A stretch of DNA of 64,000 nucleotides, taken from contig DASXUK010000063.1 in assembly GCA_036504875.1 (NCBI GenBank), positions 1 to 64,000 of the forward strand, read 5' to 3'. A program made the translations under genes and the position numbers. The notes under the pieces were generated by a model. It was not told the DNA's origin. It saw only the letters and a list, made by a program, of their open reading frames with translations, and did not search any database. Positions 6,941-16,672 of the stretch are shown piece by piece (within the stretch, counting starts at the first letter, position 1; the number at the start of each line of letters is the position of its first letter). This DNA comes from JACPFJ01 sp036504875 (GTDB lineage Bacteria; Desulfobacterota; Desulfuromonadia; Geobacterales; Pseudopelobacteraceae).

Positions 6941-8360
6941 ATTTGCCTTGCTCCTCCTCAAAAAGTCCCATCTGCGGTACCTCCACAGGTTTGGGGAATG
7001 CAACCGGATATCCTCCAGTAAAACAGGCCTTGCAAAAACTGGTATTTGCCACCCCGACCGATTTAACCAGGCCCTCTTCGGAAAGATAACCGAGTGAGTC
7101 GGCGGTGATATAGCGACAGATCTCTTCGATGGAGTGGGAAGATGAGATCAGTTCCTTGCGATTGGGGGTGTCGATGCCGTAATAGCAGGGATAGCTGGTC
7201 GGGGGAGAGGAGATCAGCATATGCACCTCTTTGGCCCCGGCATTACGGACCATTTTGACTATCTTGCGCGAGGTAGTGCCGCGGACGATAGAGTCGTCAA
7301 TCACGACGACCCGCTTGCCCTGCAGGATTTCGCGCACAGGATTAAGTTTGATCTTGACCCCGAAGTGACGGATCGATTGGGCCGGTTCAATAAAGGTTCG
7401 CCCGACATAATGGTTACGAATCAGCCCCTGCTCGAAGGGTATGCCGGCCTCCTCGGCATAGCCCATGGCGGCCGGAACCCCGGAATCGGGTACCGCAATA
7501 ACTACATCGGCATCTACGTGATACTCGCGAGCCAATTGCCGCCCCAGCTCTTTCCTGGTCGTATAGACGTTTTTGCCGAAGATGTAGGAATCAGGTCGGG
7601 CAAAATAAACAAACTCGAAGATACAAGGGGTCGGTTCAACCTTTTTAAAAGGAAAAAGCGACTCGATCCCGCCATCCTTGTTGCAGACAACCATTTCACC
7701 CGGCTCGATCTCACGCACGAATTCGGCCTCGATCAGATCCAGGGCACAGCTCTCGGAGGCCACCACCCAGCTGTTGCCAAGCTTGCCCAGGCACAGCGGT
7801 CTGAATCCGTTGGGATCCCTCACGGCGATCATGCGGCTCTCGGTCAGAAACAGCAGGCAATAGGCACCCTTGATACGGGCAAGGGACTCCACTATCCGAT
7901 CAACAAGTGAATTAGTGCGGGCAATGGCCAGCAGGTGGATGATGATCTCGGTATCCATGGTTGTTTGAAAGATGGAACCGTAGGCCTCCAGTTCAGCCTT
8001 GAGCAACTGGGCGTTGACCAAATTTCCATTATGAGCAACGGCAATCGAGCCGCGTGAATAATCAACCATGATCGGTTGAACATTTTTTTCTACTGAAGCA
8101 CCGGCGGTGGAGTAGCGTACGTGGCCGATAGCTGCGCTGCCGGGCAGTTTTTTAAAGACTTCCTGGTTACCGAATACATCGGCTACCAGTCCCATTCTTT
8201 TATGGGCGTGCAGGGCAGATCCGTCAGAGGAGACGATCCCGCAACTCTCCTGTCCACGGTGTTGCAGTGCATAAAGACCCAGATAGGTCAGGTTGGCTGC
8301 TTCGGGATGATTATAGATACCAAAAACGCCGCATTCTTCATGAGGACGAAATAAATCCAT
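6933..8360 (-). CDS. purF: Amidophosphoribosyltransferase
   Basis: First step of de novo purine synthesis: glutamine and PRPP to phosphoribosylamine. The nine-residue propeptide MDLFRPHEE precedes the catalytic cysteine (C10, CGVFGIYNHPEA), as in the Bacillus-type precursor. The PRPP loop VVVIDDSIVRGTTS is intact. Cysteines in CIFEFVYF, CYYGIDTP and CKACF match the ligands of the 4Fe-4S cluster in this class. The length of 475 is normal. The gene follows purQ by 72 nt and overlaps pyrE by 8 nt. Confidence 0.96.
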   Translation of the reverse strand: MDLFRPHEECGVFGIYNHPEAANLTYLGLYALQHRGQESCGIVSSDGSALHAHKRMGLVADVFGNQEVFKKLPGSAAIGHVRYSTAGASVEKNVQPIMVDYSRGSIAVAHNGNLVNAQLLKAELEAYGSIFQTTMDTEIIIHLLAIARTNSLVDRIVESLARIKGAYCLLFLTESRMIAVRDPNGFRPLCLGKLGNSWVVASESCALDLIEAEFVREIEPGEMVVCNKDGGIESLFPFKKVEPTPCIFEFVYFARPDSYIFGKNVYTTRKELGRQLAREYHVDADVVIAVPDSGVPAAMGYAEEAGIPFEQGLIRNHYVGRTFIEPAQSIRHFGVKIKLNPVREILQGKRVVVIDDSIVRGTTSRKIVKMVRNAGAKEVHMLISSPPTSYPCYYGIDTPNRKELISSSHSIEEICRYITADSLGYLSEEGLVKSVGVANTSFCKACFTGGYPVAFPKPVEVPQMGLFEEEQGKYE

Positions 8361-8432
8361 TGATTAGGCTCCTTAAGCTAAAAACTAAATCTTAAAGGTA
8401 ACAAGCGACTCTTTCATTCATTAGGTTATCTA

Positions 8433-9260
8433 TCAGACCAGGTTATTCCTTGCATATTCAGCCGCATTGCGGAACAGGATCAAGCCATCACCCTCTTCGG
8501 GAAGGGTCTCACGAGTCCAGCGCGGATGTTGGGTGTAGTGGACAAAGGCCTCGGGGTGCGGCATCAGCCCCATCAACCGGCCGCTTGGATCACAAATGCC
8601 GGCTATGGCGTTTTGCGAGCCATTCGGATTGGCTGGAAAAGCCATGGTTGGAACGCCATAATCGGGCCCGGAGTATTTAAAAACCGCCAGATGCCCGGAT
8701 TCGATCCGCTCAAGTGTCTCAGGTCTATCGCAAAGGAATTTTCCTTCCCCGTGACGCATCGGCAGATAAACACCTCGCTCAACGCCTTTTGTAAATACGC
8801 AGGGCGAAGCTGGATCGACCTTTAGATAGGTCCAGCGGTCTTGAAAACGGCCGCAGTCATTGTGAGTCAGGGTCACCGACTGGGTCAGTTGGTTGCCGTC
8901 CAACCCGGGCAGCATCCCCATCTTGGCTATCAACTGAAAGCCGTTACAAACACCCAGGATCAGCTTGCCGGCCTCGATAAAGCGGGTAAACTGCTCAACC
9001 AGCTTTTCACCGCTACCGGCCACCGTGGCATGTTTCAAACGATTAGCCTGAGCCTTGGCGCTGCCGAGATCGTCACCGTCCAAAAAGCCGCCGGTCAGGT
9101 TGAGAAAATGAAAATCGTCCAGCTTGATTTCACCGGAAAGTATTTCGGCGATATGAGCGATAACAGCCTCGTCAAAGCCCCCCAGGCGGCAGGCATGAGC
9201 TGCCTCCATCTCGCAGTTGGTACCGTTGCCGGTTATGACGATTGCGCGTGTCTGTGCCAT
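8433..9260 (-). CDS. purQ: Phosphoribosylformylglycinamidine synthase, glutaminase subunit
   Basis: Supplies ammonia from glutamine to PurL in the fourth purine step. It is a class I glutamine amidotransferase with the nucleophile in ILGVCNGFQLI and the His/Glu pair in GLMPHPEAF. At 275 residues it is longer than the Bacillus-type PurQ (about 227), with inserts between the nucleophile and the C-terminal triad. The ATG has an AGGAG site 8 nt upstream. It is separated from purL by recQ, although both subunits act together. Confidence 0.93.
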   Translation of the reverse strand: MAQTRAIVITGNGTNCEMEAAHACRLGGFDEAVIAHIAEILSGEIKLDDFHFLNLTGGFLDGDDLGSAKAQANRLKHATVAGSGEKLVEQFTRFIEAGKLILGVCNGFQLIAKMGMLPGLDGNQLTQSVTLTHNDCGRFQDRWTYLKVDPASPCVFTKGVERGVYLPMRHGEGKFLCDRPETLERIESGHLAVFKYSGPDYGVPTMAFPANPNGSQNAIAGICDPSGRLMGLMPHPEAFVHYTQHPRWTRETLPEEGDGLILFRNAAEYARNNLV

Positions 9261-9329
9261 TACTTTATTCTCCTTCTATTCAAACGACTATTGTACTAGA
9301 TCGTTTCGAAACTGTCCTTTAGAATTTTC

Positions 9330-11162
9330 TTAAGTAGTGTGGGCAAAATTCTCAGCGCCTATGGTTGAATGACTATGTTCGGCAATGGCGGCCAGAAAAG
9401 CAGAACCATACTTAGCCAACTTATGCTGTCCGACACCGGTGACTGCAAGCAGCTCTTGTTCATCACACGGTCGGCTGTTGGCCATCTCAACCAGGGTGGC
9501 ATCCGAGAAGACCACAAACGGCGGCACACTGGCCGCGTCAGCAATCTGCTTGCGTACGACCCGCAGCTTCTCGAACAGTGCACCATAGACGCTCTCCACG
9601 GCTGTGCGACGGCGCCGGCTCTTCTCTGCGCTCCGTTCGATGCGGCGGGGCAGTCCCAGTGTCACCACGGCCTCCCCCTTGAGCACGGGACGCGCCGTCG
9701 GTGAAAGCCCCAAAGCTCCGAAACGTGAAAAATCCTGCATCAGATAACCCAGATGGATCAGCTGACGGATGATATTTTCCCAGTCCTCCGACGACAGGTC
9801 AGCGCCTATGCCATAAGTAGAGAGGCGGTCGTGGCGCAGATCCAGAATCCGTTGGCCCTTGGCGCCCCGCAAAACATCGATAACATGCCGGGCACCGAAG
9901 CGTTCGCCGACCCGATAGACGCAGGAGAGCGCCTTCTTGGCCTGTTCCGAGGCATCGAAACACTGCGGCGGATCGTTGCAGATGTCGCAGTTATCGCATT
10001 TATGCTCGCCATGATCGCCGAAATAGGCCAGCAGCGCCCTACGGCGGCAGGTAAGTGCCTCGGCATAGGCAACCATGGCATTCAGTTTCTGTATCTCAAT
10101 CCGCACCCGATCGGCATTTTCGCTATTCTCGATCAGTGCCCTGGCTGTCATGACATCGCCCATGCCAAACAGCATCAGCGCCTCGGAGGGCAGGCCGTCC
10201 CGACCGGCGCGGCCGGTTTCCTGATAATAGCTCTCAATACTTTTGGGCATGTCATAGTGCACCACAAAACGAACATTGGGCTTATCTATGCCCATACCAA
10301 AGGCCACGGTCGCGACTACAATACGCAGATCATCGTGTCGGAAGGCATCCTGGACCCGACGGCGTTCTGCATCGGACAGACCGGCATGGTAGGCTGCGGC
10401 TGAAAACCCGGCGCTGCGCAGGTTTTCAGCCACCTGCTCGACCCGTTTGCGACTTAGAGCGTAAACTATTCCGGCCTCATCGCGCCTGCCCTTTAAAAAG
10501 GTTTCCAGCTGTGCCAAGGGTTTGTGTTTGGGTATGACCGAGTAGGTGATGTTGGGGCGATCGAAACCGGCTACGTAGACGCGGGCCTGCTCGATGCCAA
10601 GCTGACGAAGGATGTCCTTGCGGGTTTCAGGGTCGGCCGTGGCGGTCATGGCCACGATCGGAACCTGCGAAAACAGTTTGCGCAACCGGCCTAACTGGGT
10701 ATATTCCGGCCTGAAATCGTGCCCCCACTGAGAGATGCAATGGGCCTCGTCAATGGCGAACAGTGCCACTTCCATCCCAGCCAGCCGCTCGAGGAATTCT
10801 GGCTGCAGCAGCCGTTCCGGAGCGACATAAAGCAGATCCAGGCCGCCCGTTTCTATCTGCTGCGAGATTCGGCGGGACTCGGTGGCGGACAGGGATGAAT
10901 TAAAACAGGCTGCTCGCACGCCATTGGCGGTTAGAGCATCGACCTGATCCTTCATCAGCGAGATCAGCGGAGAGACTACAATCGCCAGTCCAGGCCGATG
11001 TAAGGCCGGAACTTGGTAGCAGAGCGATTTACCGCCGCCGGTCGGCATGACCAAAAAAACATCCGCACCGGCAATGACCTGCTCGATGACCTCCTGTTGG
11101 GGAGAGCGGAACTCGTGAAAACCGAAGACCGTTTTGAGGGTATCGTGAATGGCTGGGGTCAT
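9330..11162 (-). CDS. recQ: ATP-dependent DNA helicase RecQ
   Basis: A 610-residue 3'-5' DNA helicase for recombination and repair. Walker A is MPTGGGKSLCYQ, the DEAH box sits in AIDEAHCISQWGHDFRPEY, and motif VI is QETGRAGRDG. The RQC region has the zinc cysteines CRRR...CDNCDIC, and the C-terminus is an HRDC domain (CDEQELLAVTGVGQHKLAKYG). Its ATG overlaps the purL stop as ATGA, so it is translated within the purine operon between purL and purQ. That location is unusual for a repair helicase and may simply reflect a stable operon fusion. Confidence 0.96.
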   Translation of the reverse strand: MTPAIHDTLKTVFGFHEFRSPQQEVIEQVIAGADVFLVMPTGGGKSLCYQVPALHRPGLAIVVSPLISLMKDQVDALTANGVRAACFNSSLSATESRRISQQIETGGLDLLYVAPERLLQPEFLERLAGMEVALFAIDEAHCISQWGHDFRPEYTQLGRLRKLFSQVPIVAMTATADPETRKDILRQLGIEQARVYVAGFDRPNITYSVIPKHKPLAQLETFLKGRRDEAGIVYALSRKRVEQVAENLRSAGFSAAAYHAGLSDAERRRVQDAFRHDDLRIVVATVAFGMGIDKPNVRFVVHYDMPKSIESYYQETGRAGRDGLPSEALMLFGMGDVMTARALIENSENADRVRIEIQKLNAMVAYAEALTCRRRALLAYFGDHGEHKCDNCDICNDPPQCFDASEQAKKALSCVYRVGERFGARHVIDVLRGAKGQRILDLRHDRLSTYGIGADLSSEDWENIIRQLIHLGYLMQDFSRFGALGLSPTARPVLKGEAVVTLGLPRRIERSAEKSRRRRTAVESVYGALFEKLRVVRKQIADAASVPPFVVFSDATLVEMANSRPCDEQELLAVTGVGQHKLAKYGSAFLAAIAEHSHSTIGAENFAHTT

Positions 11163-14149
11163 AGCTCCCGCAGCGTTTTCTGCCAGGCTTCCTTCAACTC
11201 GTCCAGACCGGCCTTAATTACAGTGTTCCCTTCGATTGCCTCAATAACAAGATCAGGGTGCTCAGTAACAGCTCCGATGCGGGCGAAGCATTCCTCTCCC
11301 ATGATCGCCTCAAAGGCCTCGGCCTGGTCGCGATGCACCGTGACCAAAAGACGTGAAGCCGATTCCGAAAAAAGCAGCGCCTGATCGGTCCACCCCTCTT
11401 CCGCTCCTTTCCAAGGTACGCGGGACAGGTCGATCGAGATGCCCAAGCCACCGGCAAAGGCCGATTCTGCCGCGGCAACCGCTAGCCCGCCGTCCGAAAG
11501 GTCGTGACAGGAAGCTACCAAACCCTGCATGACCGCCTGATGATAGGCCTGGTAACGCTGATAGGCCGAGGCCGCATCTACTTTAGGCACATCATTGCCG
11601 ACAAAGCCATTTTGGGTGAAGTATTCCGAGGCTCCCAGCTCGTTGGCTGTGCAACCTAACATATACACCAAATCGCCGGCACGCTTGACATCCATAGTGA
11701 CTGCCTTGCGGGCATCTTCGATCTTTCCGATTACCGAGAAGAGCAGCGTGGGCGGGATCGAGATCTTTGTGGAGCCGTCGTAGAAATCGTTTTTCATCGA
11801 ATCTTTGCCCGATATCAGCGGCAAGTTATAGGCCAGGCAGACATCATACAGCGCCTGGTTGGAGCGCACCAGCTGGGCCATTTTGTAAGCTCCATCCGGA
11901 GTCTTGTCCGACAGGACCGGATCGCACCAGCAAAAATTATCCAGACCAGCCACCAGATCCAGCGAACCGCCCACGGATACATAGTTGCGCATCGCCTCAT
12001 CAACCGCATTGGCAGTCATGTGGTAGGTGTCAATATCCGAATAGCGTGGGCAAATGCCATGGGCAGTCACCACCCCTTCGAACGATTCCAGTATCGGCCG
12101 CACCACAGCCGCATCGGAAGGACCATCGTTGCTAATCCCGACAAACGGCTTGACCACCGAACCACCCTGCACCTCATGGTCGTAGCGCCGAACAACAGAC
12201 TCCTTGGAACAGATGTTTAAGGAGGAGAGCAACTGTTTCAGGTCGTCGGTATAGTCCTCTTTTTCCTCCAGCACCGGCTCGGGATGACTGGGCGGAGTCC
12301 ATTTGGCCGGAATCTGCATGGGTGGTAGCCCCTCGTGCATGAATTCCATCGGCAGCCAGGCAACGGTGCGATCATGGTAGAGGATATGGAAGACACCGTT
12401 ATCGGTAAATTCTCCCAAATGGGTTGCCTCTACCCCAAAACGTTTGGCCATGGCCATGAACTCATCGATTTTCTCGGGAGGAACGGCCAGGGACATACGC
12501 TCCTGAGCCTCGGAAATGAGGATCTCCCACGGATTAAGACCGGGGTATTTAAGCGGTGCCTTGGAGAGGTCCATGCGGCAACCGCCGCACTCTCCGGCCA
12601 TTTCTCCGATCGAGGAGGACAGGCCGCCGGCCCCGTTATCGGTAATGAAGCGGTACAGTCCCTTGTCTCGGGCACGGATAAGGAAGTCGAACATGCGCTT
12701 CTGTGTGATCGGGTCGCCGATCTGCACCGCCGTGACCGGTGAATTTTCGTTCAATTCCTCGGAAGAGAAGGTGGCACCGTGGATGCCGTCCTTGCCGATG
12801 CGACCGCCGGTCATGACGATCAGGTCACCCGGCAAGATGGCCTTTTCATAACCAGGTTGCCCGTTAACCTCGGCCGGCATCAGGCCGGCTGTTCCACAGA
12901 AAACCAGCGGCTTTCCGGCAAAGCGCTCGTCAAAAACGATTGACCCGTTAACGGTCGGGATGCCGCTCTTGTTGCCGCCATGCTCGACCCCCTCGACCAC
13001 TCCTTCGTAAATGCGGCGCGGATGCAAAAGGCGGCTGGGAAGCGGCTTGTCATAAAACGGATCGGCAAAGCAGAACACATCGGTGTTGAAGATCAGTTTG
13101 GCACCTTGACCGGTTCCAAACGGGTCGCGGTTGACGCCGACAATGCCGGTCAACGCCCCGCCGTAAGGATCCAGAGCCGAAGGGGAGTTGTGGGTCTCGA
13201 CCTTGAAGACCAGTGAATACTGATCATTGAATTTGATCACCCCGGCATTGTCTTTAAAGACCGACTGGCAGAAGTCCTTGTCGCCCATTTTTTCGCGGAC
13301 ATCTTTGGTGGTGCGCTGGATAAAGGATTTGAACAGCGACCTGATCTCTTGTTTATTGCCGTGCTCGTCTTCGTAATGCACGGTACCGGCAAAAATCTTG
13401 TGCTTGCAGTGCTCGGACCAGGTCTGGGCCAAGCATTCCAGCTCCACATCGGTCGGTTTTGCGCCCAGACCTATCTTGCGGCGCTCGGCCAGAACCTGCG
13501 TATCGCAATAATGGGCCTGAATGATCCGCATTTCCTCCAGCGTCAGAGCCAGTACCCCTTCCTTGCTGATCCGCAGCAACTCTTCGTCGGACACGTTCAG
13601 ATCGATCTCTTTTACTTCAACCTTTGCCTCAACCTGGACCTTCGGCACCACCGGCGGAAAACCGCGTTTAGCCATGAATTCGGCCGCTGAAAGAACGCTG
13701 TAGCGTTGGATCAGGGTATTGCAGAGCAGTCCGGTGGCCAGCTTCTCCACCTCGGCAAGGCTCAGATTACCTTTCAGCAGGTACTGTACGGCGTAAAAAA
13801 CCCCCTCACCCTCGGCAAAAGGGTGGCCGGTCAAATATTCGACCGCTTCGCGCCCGGTACGCCCAACATTGTCGGTCACCCCGGGACGAAAACCGACCTC
13901 GACGGCAAAATCAAAACCGGCTGCCAGCGGGCGGTCAATGCTCCAGTCCTGGATGACCGGGTCGCTGAACGGTCCGGCGGCAGCCTGTTTCAGTTCTTCC
14001 TGCGAGAGTGCTGCATCAATTGTATAAACGTCAATGGTACGGACTTCTTCAACACTCAGATGAAGAAAATGCTCGATCTCACGCTTGATCCGCTCGCCAC
14101 GTGCGTCACGGACACCATTTTTCAAGGCTATTTCAATGCGATGTGCCAC
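11159..14149 (-). CDS. purL: Phosphoribosylformylglycinamidine synthase, synthetase subunit (PurSL type)
   Basis: A 996-residue enzyme that uses ATP and ammonia to amidate FGAR. The N-terminal part (about 1-190) resembles PurS-like ferredoxin folds (IEIALKNGVRDARGERI), and the rest has the two AIRS-type halves: EHCKHKIFAGTV, then KVETHNSPSALDPYGG, and a second set with GLDNFCWCDPV. This size is between Bacillus PurL (about 740) and the single-chain enzyme (about 1300), consistent with a PurS-PurL fusion plus a separate PurQ. The start is GTG at 14149 behind AAAGGAAG. The stop overlaps the start of recQ. Confidence 0.93.
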   Translation of the reverse strand: MAHRIEIALKNGVRDARGERIKREIEHFLHLSVEEVRTIDVYTIDAALSQEELKQAAAGPFSDPVIQDWSIDRPLAAGFDFAVEVGFRPGVTDNVGRTGREAVEYLTGHPFAEGEGVFYAVQYLLKGNLSLAEVEKLATGLLCNTLIQRYSVLSAAEFMAKRGFPPVVPKVQVEAKVEVKEIDLNVSDEELLRISKEGVLALTLEEMRIIQAHYCDTQVLAERRKIGLGAKPTDVELECLAQTWSEHCKHKIFAGTVHYEDEHGNKQEIRSLFKSFIQRTTKDVREKMGDKDFCQSVFKDNAGVIKFNDQYSLVFKVETHNSPSALDPYGGALTGIVGVNRDPFGTGQGAKLIFNTDVFCFADPFYDKPLPSRLLHPRRIYEGVVEGVEHGGNKSGIPTVNGSIVFDERFAGKPLVFCGTAGLMPAEVNGQPGYEKAILPGDLIVMTGGRIGKDGIHGATFSSEELNENSPVTAVQIGDPITQKRMFDFLIRARDKGLYRFITDNGAGGLSSSIGEMAGECGGCRMDLSKAPLKYPGLNPWEILISEAQERMSLAVPPEKIDEFMAMAKRFGVEATHLGEFTDNGVFHILYHDRTVAWLPMEFMHEGLPPMQIPAKWTPPSHPEPVLEEKEDYTDDLKQLLSSLNICSKESVVRRYDHEVQGGSVVKPFVGISNDGPSDAAVVRPILESFEGVVTAHGICPRYSDIDTYHMTANAVDEAMRNYVSVGGSLDLVAGLDNFCWCDPVLSDKTPDGAYKMAQLVRSNQALYDVCLAYNLPLISGKDSMKNDFYDGSTKISIPPTLLFSVIGKIEDARKAVTMDVKRAGDLVYMLGCTANELGASEYFTQNGFVGNDVPKVDAASAYQRYQAYHQAVMQGLVASCHDLSDGGLAVAAAESAFAGGLGISIDLSRVPWKGAEEGWTDQALLFSESASRLLVTVHRDQAEAFEAIMGEECFARIGAVTEHPDLVIEAIEGNTVIKAGLDELKEAWQKTLREL

Positions 14150-14180
14150 AATAAACTTCCTTTCTCATGATACTCTAGTT

Positions 14181-15278
14181 TCATTTCTGCAGACTGCTTT
14201 CCAGCTTCACCGTTCGGATTGGAAAGGGTATCTCAATACCCCTTTCAGCAAAGTTGTGTAAAATCAAAGAACTAATCTTGTCGGTTGCACCAAAGACCTT
14301 GCCGTAATCCTCTACCCAGAAAAACAGGGACATGTTCAGCGATGAATCACCGAACGCTACCAGAAAGGCCTCGGGCGTCGGGTCAGGCAGAACATCGGCA
14401 ACTTCCAGAGCCGTCGCTACCAGGACCTGCTTGACCAGTTCCACATCGCAGCCATAGGCCACACCGATGTTGATGCGCCCTTTAGCGCGCTCCTCAGCAA
14501 AGGTCTGGTTGAGCAGGATCGTGTTGCATAGATCGGAATTGGGAATGATCAGCAACATATTATCCGGTGTCTTGATCTTGGTGCTGCGCAGGCCGATGTC
14601 CGTCACAACCCCGATCTGACCGCCTGACAGCTGGATTCGGTCGCCGATGCGGAACGGCCGGTCGAGCATTAAGGTAAAGCCGGAAATCATGTGGGCCAGG
14701 GTATCCTTAGCTGCCAGACCGATGGCCAATGATCCGATCCCCAGTGCAGTTACGATCGAAAAAATATCGTAGTTAAAGTGCTTGAGCACAATGATCAAGG
14801 CGGTTCCCATCAGGAACAACATGATGATCTTTTCAGCTATGGGGATCATGTGGCGGGAGATCAGGGCTCCCGAGGTACTCTGCTGCCTGGCGATATATCT
14901 CTGCATCAACACGTCAATCGATTGATAGATAAGGCTGAATATGATCACCACCAGGAAAATGTAAAGTCCACCGGAAATGATTGTTATGACCTTCTCATGC
15001 AGGGGCAGGGAGCGAATTGCCAGGTAGGAGCCCAGTATTATCAAAAGCCGCGAAACATGGGGGATAGTACGTTCCAGGATACGATCGTCCAGATCTGTTG
15101 CGGTTGATGCAGCCAGACGTTTGCCCCATTTGTTCAGGAATAGGCTGGTCAGTTGGGCCAGCATCCAGAACAAAGAGAGAATCAACAAAGCGCCGAGAAT
15201 CTCCTTGGCCCAAAACAGGTAAAACCCATCCGTATCCTGAGGCCGAAACAAAAACTGGATCATAGCGAACAATCTAAT
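14181..15278 (-). CDS. MscS-family mechanosensitive channel
   Basis: An inner-membrane channel of about 365 residues with four or five membrane segments. It has the MscS pore helix and beta domain signature (LGIGSLAIGLAAKDTLAHMI, then GFTLMLDRPFRIGDRI). It releases solutes on hypo-osmotic shock. I prefer the GTG at 15278 because AGGAGAG lies 7 nt upstream; an ATG at 15263 (MIQFLF) and one at 15311 are alternatives. With the GTG the gene overlaps the purB stop. It lies between purB and purL with no evident functional link. Confidence 0.88.
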   Translation of the reverse strand: MRLFAMIQFLFRPQDTDGFYLFWAKEILGALLILSLFWMLAQLTSLFLNKWGKRLAASTATDLDDRILERTIPHVSRLLIILGSYLAIRSLPLHEKVITIISGGLYIFLVVIIFSLIYQSIDVLMQRYIARQQSTSGALISRHMIPIAEKIIMLFLMGTALIIVLKHFNYDIFSIVTALGIGSLAIGLAAKDTLAHMISGFTLMLDRPFRIGDRIQLSGGQIGVVTDIGLRSTKIKTPDNMLLIIPNSDLCNTILLNQTFAEERAKGRINIGVAYGCDVELVKQVLVATALEVADVLPDPTPEAFLVAFGDSSLNMSLFFWVEDYGKVFGATDKISSLILHNFAERGIEIPFPIRTVKLESSLQK

Positions 15279-16569
15279 CACCGAAAACTCTCCTGAAGAT
15301 AGTGTCGACATGCTTTAAATGGTAGCTTAGATCAAAAGATTCGCGAATTTTGGTTTCCCCTAGTGCGCCAACCACCTCCTGATCAGCCAACAACTCGGTC
15401 TGAAAATCCTTGCCTTCTTCCCAAACTTTCATAGCATTCTTCTGTACCAGCCGATAGGCATCTTCGCGGGAGACTCCGGCCTGAGTCAAATCAAGCAGGA
15501 TTTTTTGTGAAAATACCAACCCCTTCATCTGATTCAGGTTCCTGAGCATGTTATCCGGGTAAACCACCAGGTTTTTGATCAGGCCACTCAGACGGCGCAA
15601 CGAAAAATCAAGTGCTACGGTTGCATCCGGAGCAATATAGCGTTCCACCGAGGAATGTGAGATATCGCGCTCGTGCCACAGAGCCACATTTTCCAGGGCC
15701 GGTATGCAGAAGGAGCGTACATAACGGGCCTGACCGGTCAGGTTCTCGGAGAGAATCGGGTTGCGCTTGTGGGGCATGGCCGAGGAACCCTTCTGCCCCT
15801 TGGTGAACTGTTCCTCTGCTTCAAGAACCTCGGTACGCTGCAGGTGGCGGACCTCGATCGCAATGCGTTCAATGGAAGAGGCGATAATTGACAGCACACA
15901 GAAGTATTCGGCATGGCGGTCACGGGGAATGACCTGAGTAGAAACCGGTTCCGGCTTAAGCCCCATCTTTTGACAGACATATTCCTCGACAAAAGGATCG
16001 ATATTGGCAAAAGTGCCGACCGCGCCGGAGATGGCGCCGGTGGCGATGTTTTCGCGGGCGGCTGTCAGGCGGGTGCGGTTGCGCTGCATTTCGGCATAAA
16101 AGGAGGCCAGCTTCAAACCAAAGGTGACCGGCTCGGCGTGGATGCCGTGTGAGCGCCCCATGCAAACAGTGTGCTTGTGTTCCATAGCACGTACTTTTAG
16201 GGAATCGAGCAGTATGTCGAGATCCGCCAGGAGTTCGTCAGCCGCCTGTACCAATTGCACCGACAGGCAGGTATCCAGAACATCCGAGGAGGTCATGCCC
16301 TGATGGATAAAACGGGCTTCGGGACCGACATACTCGGCCACCGAGGTCAGGAAAGCTATCACATCATGCTTGACCTCGGCCTCGATTGCATCAATGCGGG
16401 CTATATCAAAGTTACCTTTGGCACGAATAACAGGCACAACCTCTTTGGGAATGACTCCCAGTTCGGCCTGGGCCTCGCAAGCCAAGGTCTCAATTTCGAG
16501 CCAGATCCGAAAACGGTTTTCAGACTCCCAGATGCGAGCCATGTCGGGGCGGGTATAACGTGGTATCAT
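15274..16569 (-). CDS. purB: Adenylosuccinate lyase
   Basis: Acts twice in purine synthesis, splitting fumarate from SAICAR and from adenylosuccinate. A fumarase/aspartase superfamily member of 431 residues with the signature GSSAMPHKRNPILSENL, the HQGMTSSDVLDT substrate segment and the GRSHGIHAEPVTFG block. The start follows ATAGGAGA. It is the first gene of the run purB-mscS-purL-recQ-purQ-purF-pyrE on the minus strand. Confidence 0.96.
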   Translation of the reverse strand: MIPRYTRPDMARIWESENRFRIWLEIETLACEAQAELGVIPKEVVPVIRAKGNFDIARIDAIEAEVKHDVIAFLTSVAEYVGPEARFIHQGMTSSDVLDTCLSVQLVQAADELLADLDILLDSLKVRAMEHKHTVCMGRSHGIHAEPVTFGLKLASFYAEMQRNRTRLTAARENIATGAISGAVGTFANIDPFVEEYVCQKMGLKPEPVSTQVIPRDRHAEYFCVLSIIASSIERIAIEVRHLQRTEVLEAEEQFTKGQKGSSAMPHKRNPILSENLTGQARYVRSFCIPALENVALWHERDISHSSVERYIAPDATVALDFSLRRLSGLIKNLVVYPDNMLRNLNQMKGLVFSQKILLDLTQAGVSREDAYRLVQKNAMKVWEEGKDFQTELLADQEVVGALGETKIRESFDLSYHLKHVDTIFRRVFGD

Positions 16570-16672
16570 TGTTTAAAATCTCCTATAAGTGCATGTATTT
16601 AATAACGGTGACTATAGTTTTTATTCCGATTATCTGCCTGTTTAAGGGCAGACACAAGACAACTATCTTTGC

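Noticed and set aside
7221..7910. 229-codon plus-strand ORF inside purF
   Set aside because: Antisense shadow of purF: no ribosome site, low-complexity translation, no family pattern.
8841..9299. 152-codon plus-strand ORF over purQ
   Set aside because: Antisense shadow of a strongly conserved gene.
9753..10403. 216-codon plus-strand ORF inside recQ
   Set aside because: Antisense shadow; recQ domain order is intact on the minus strand.
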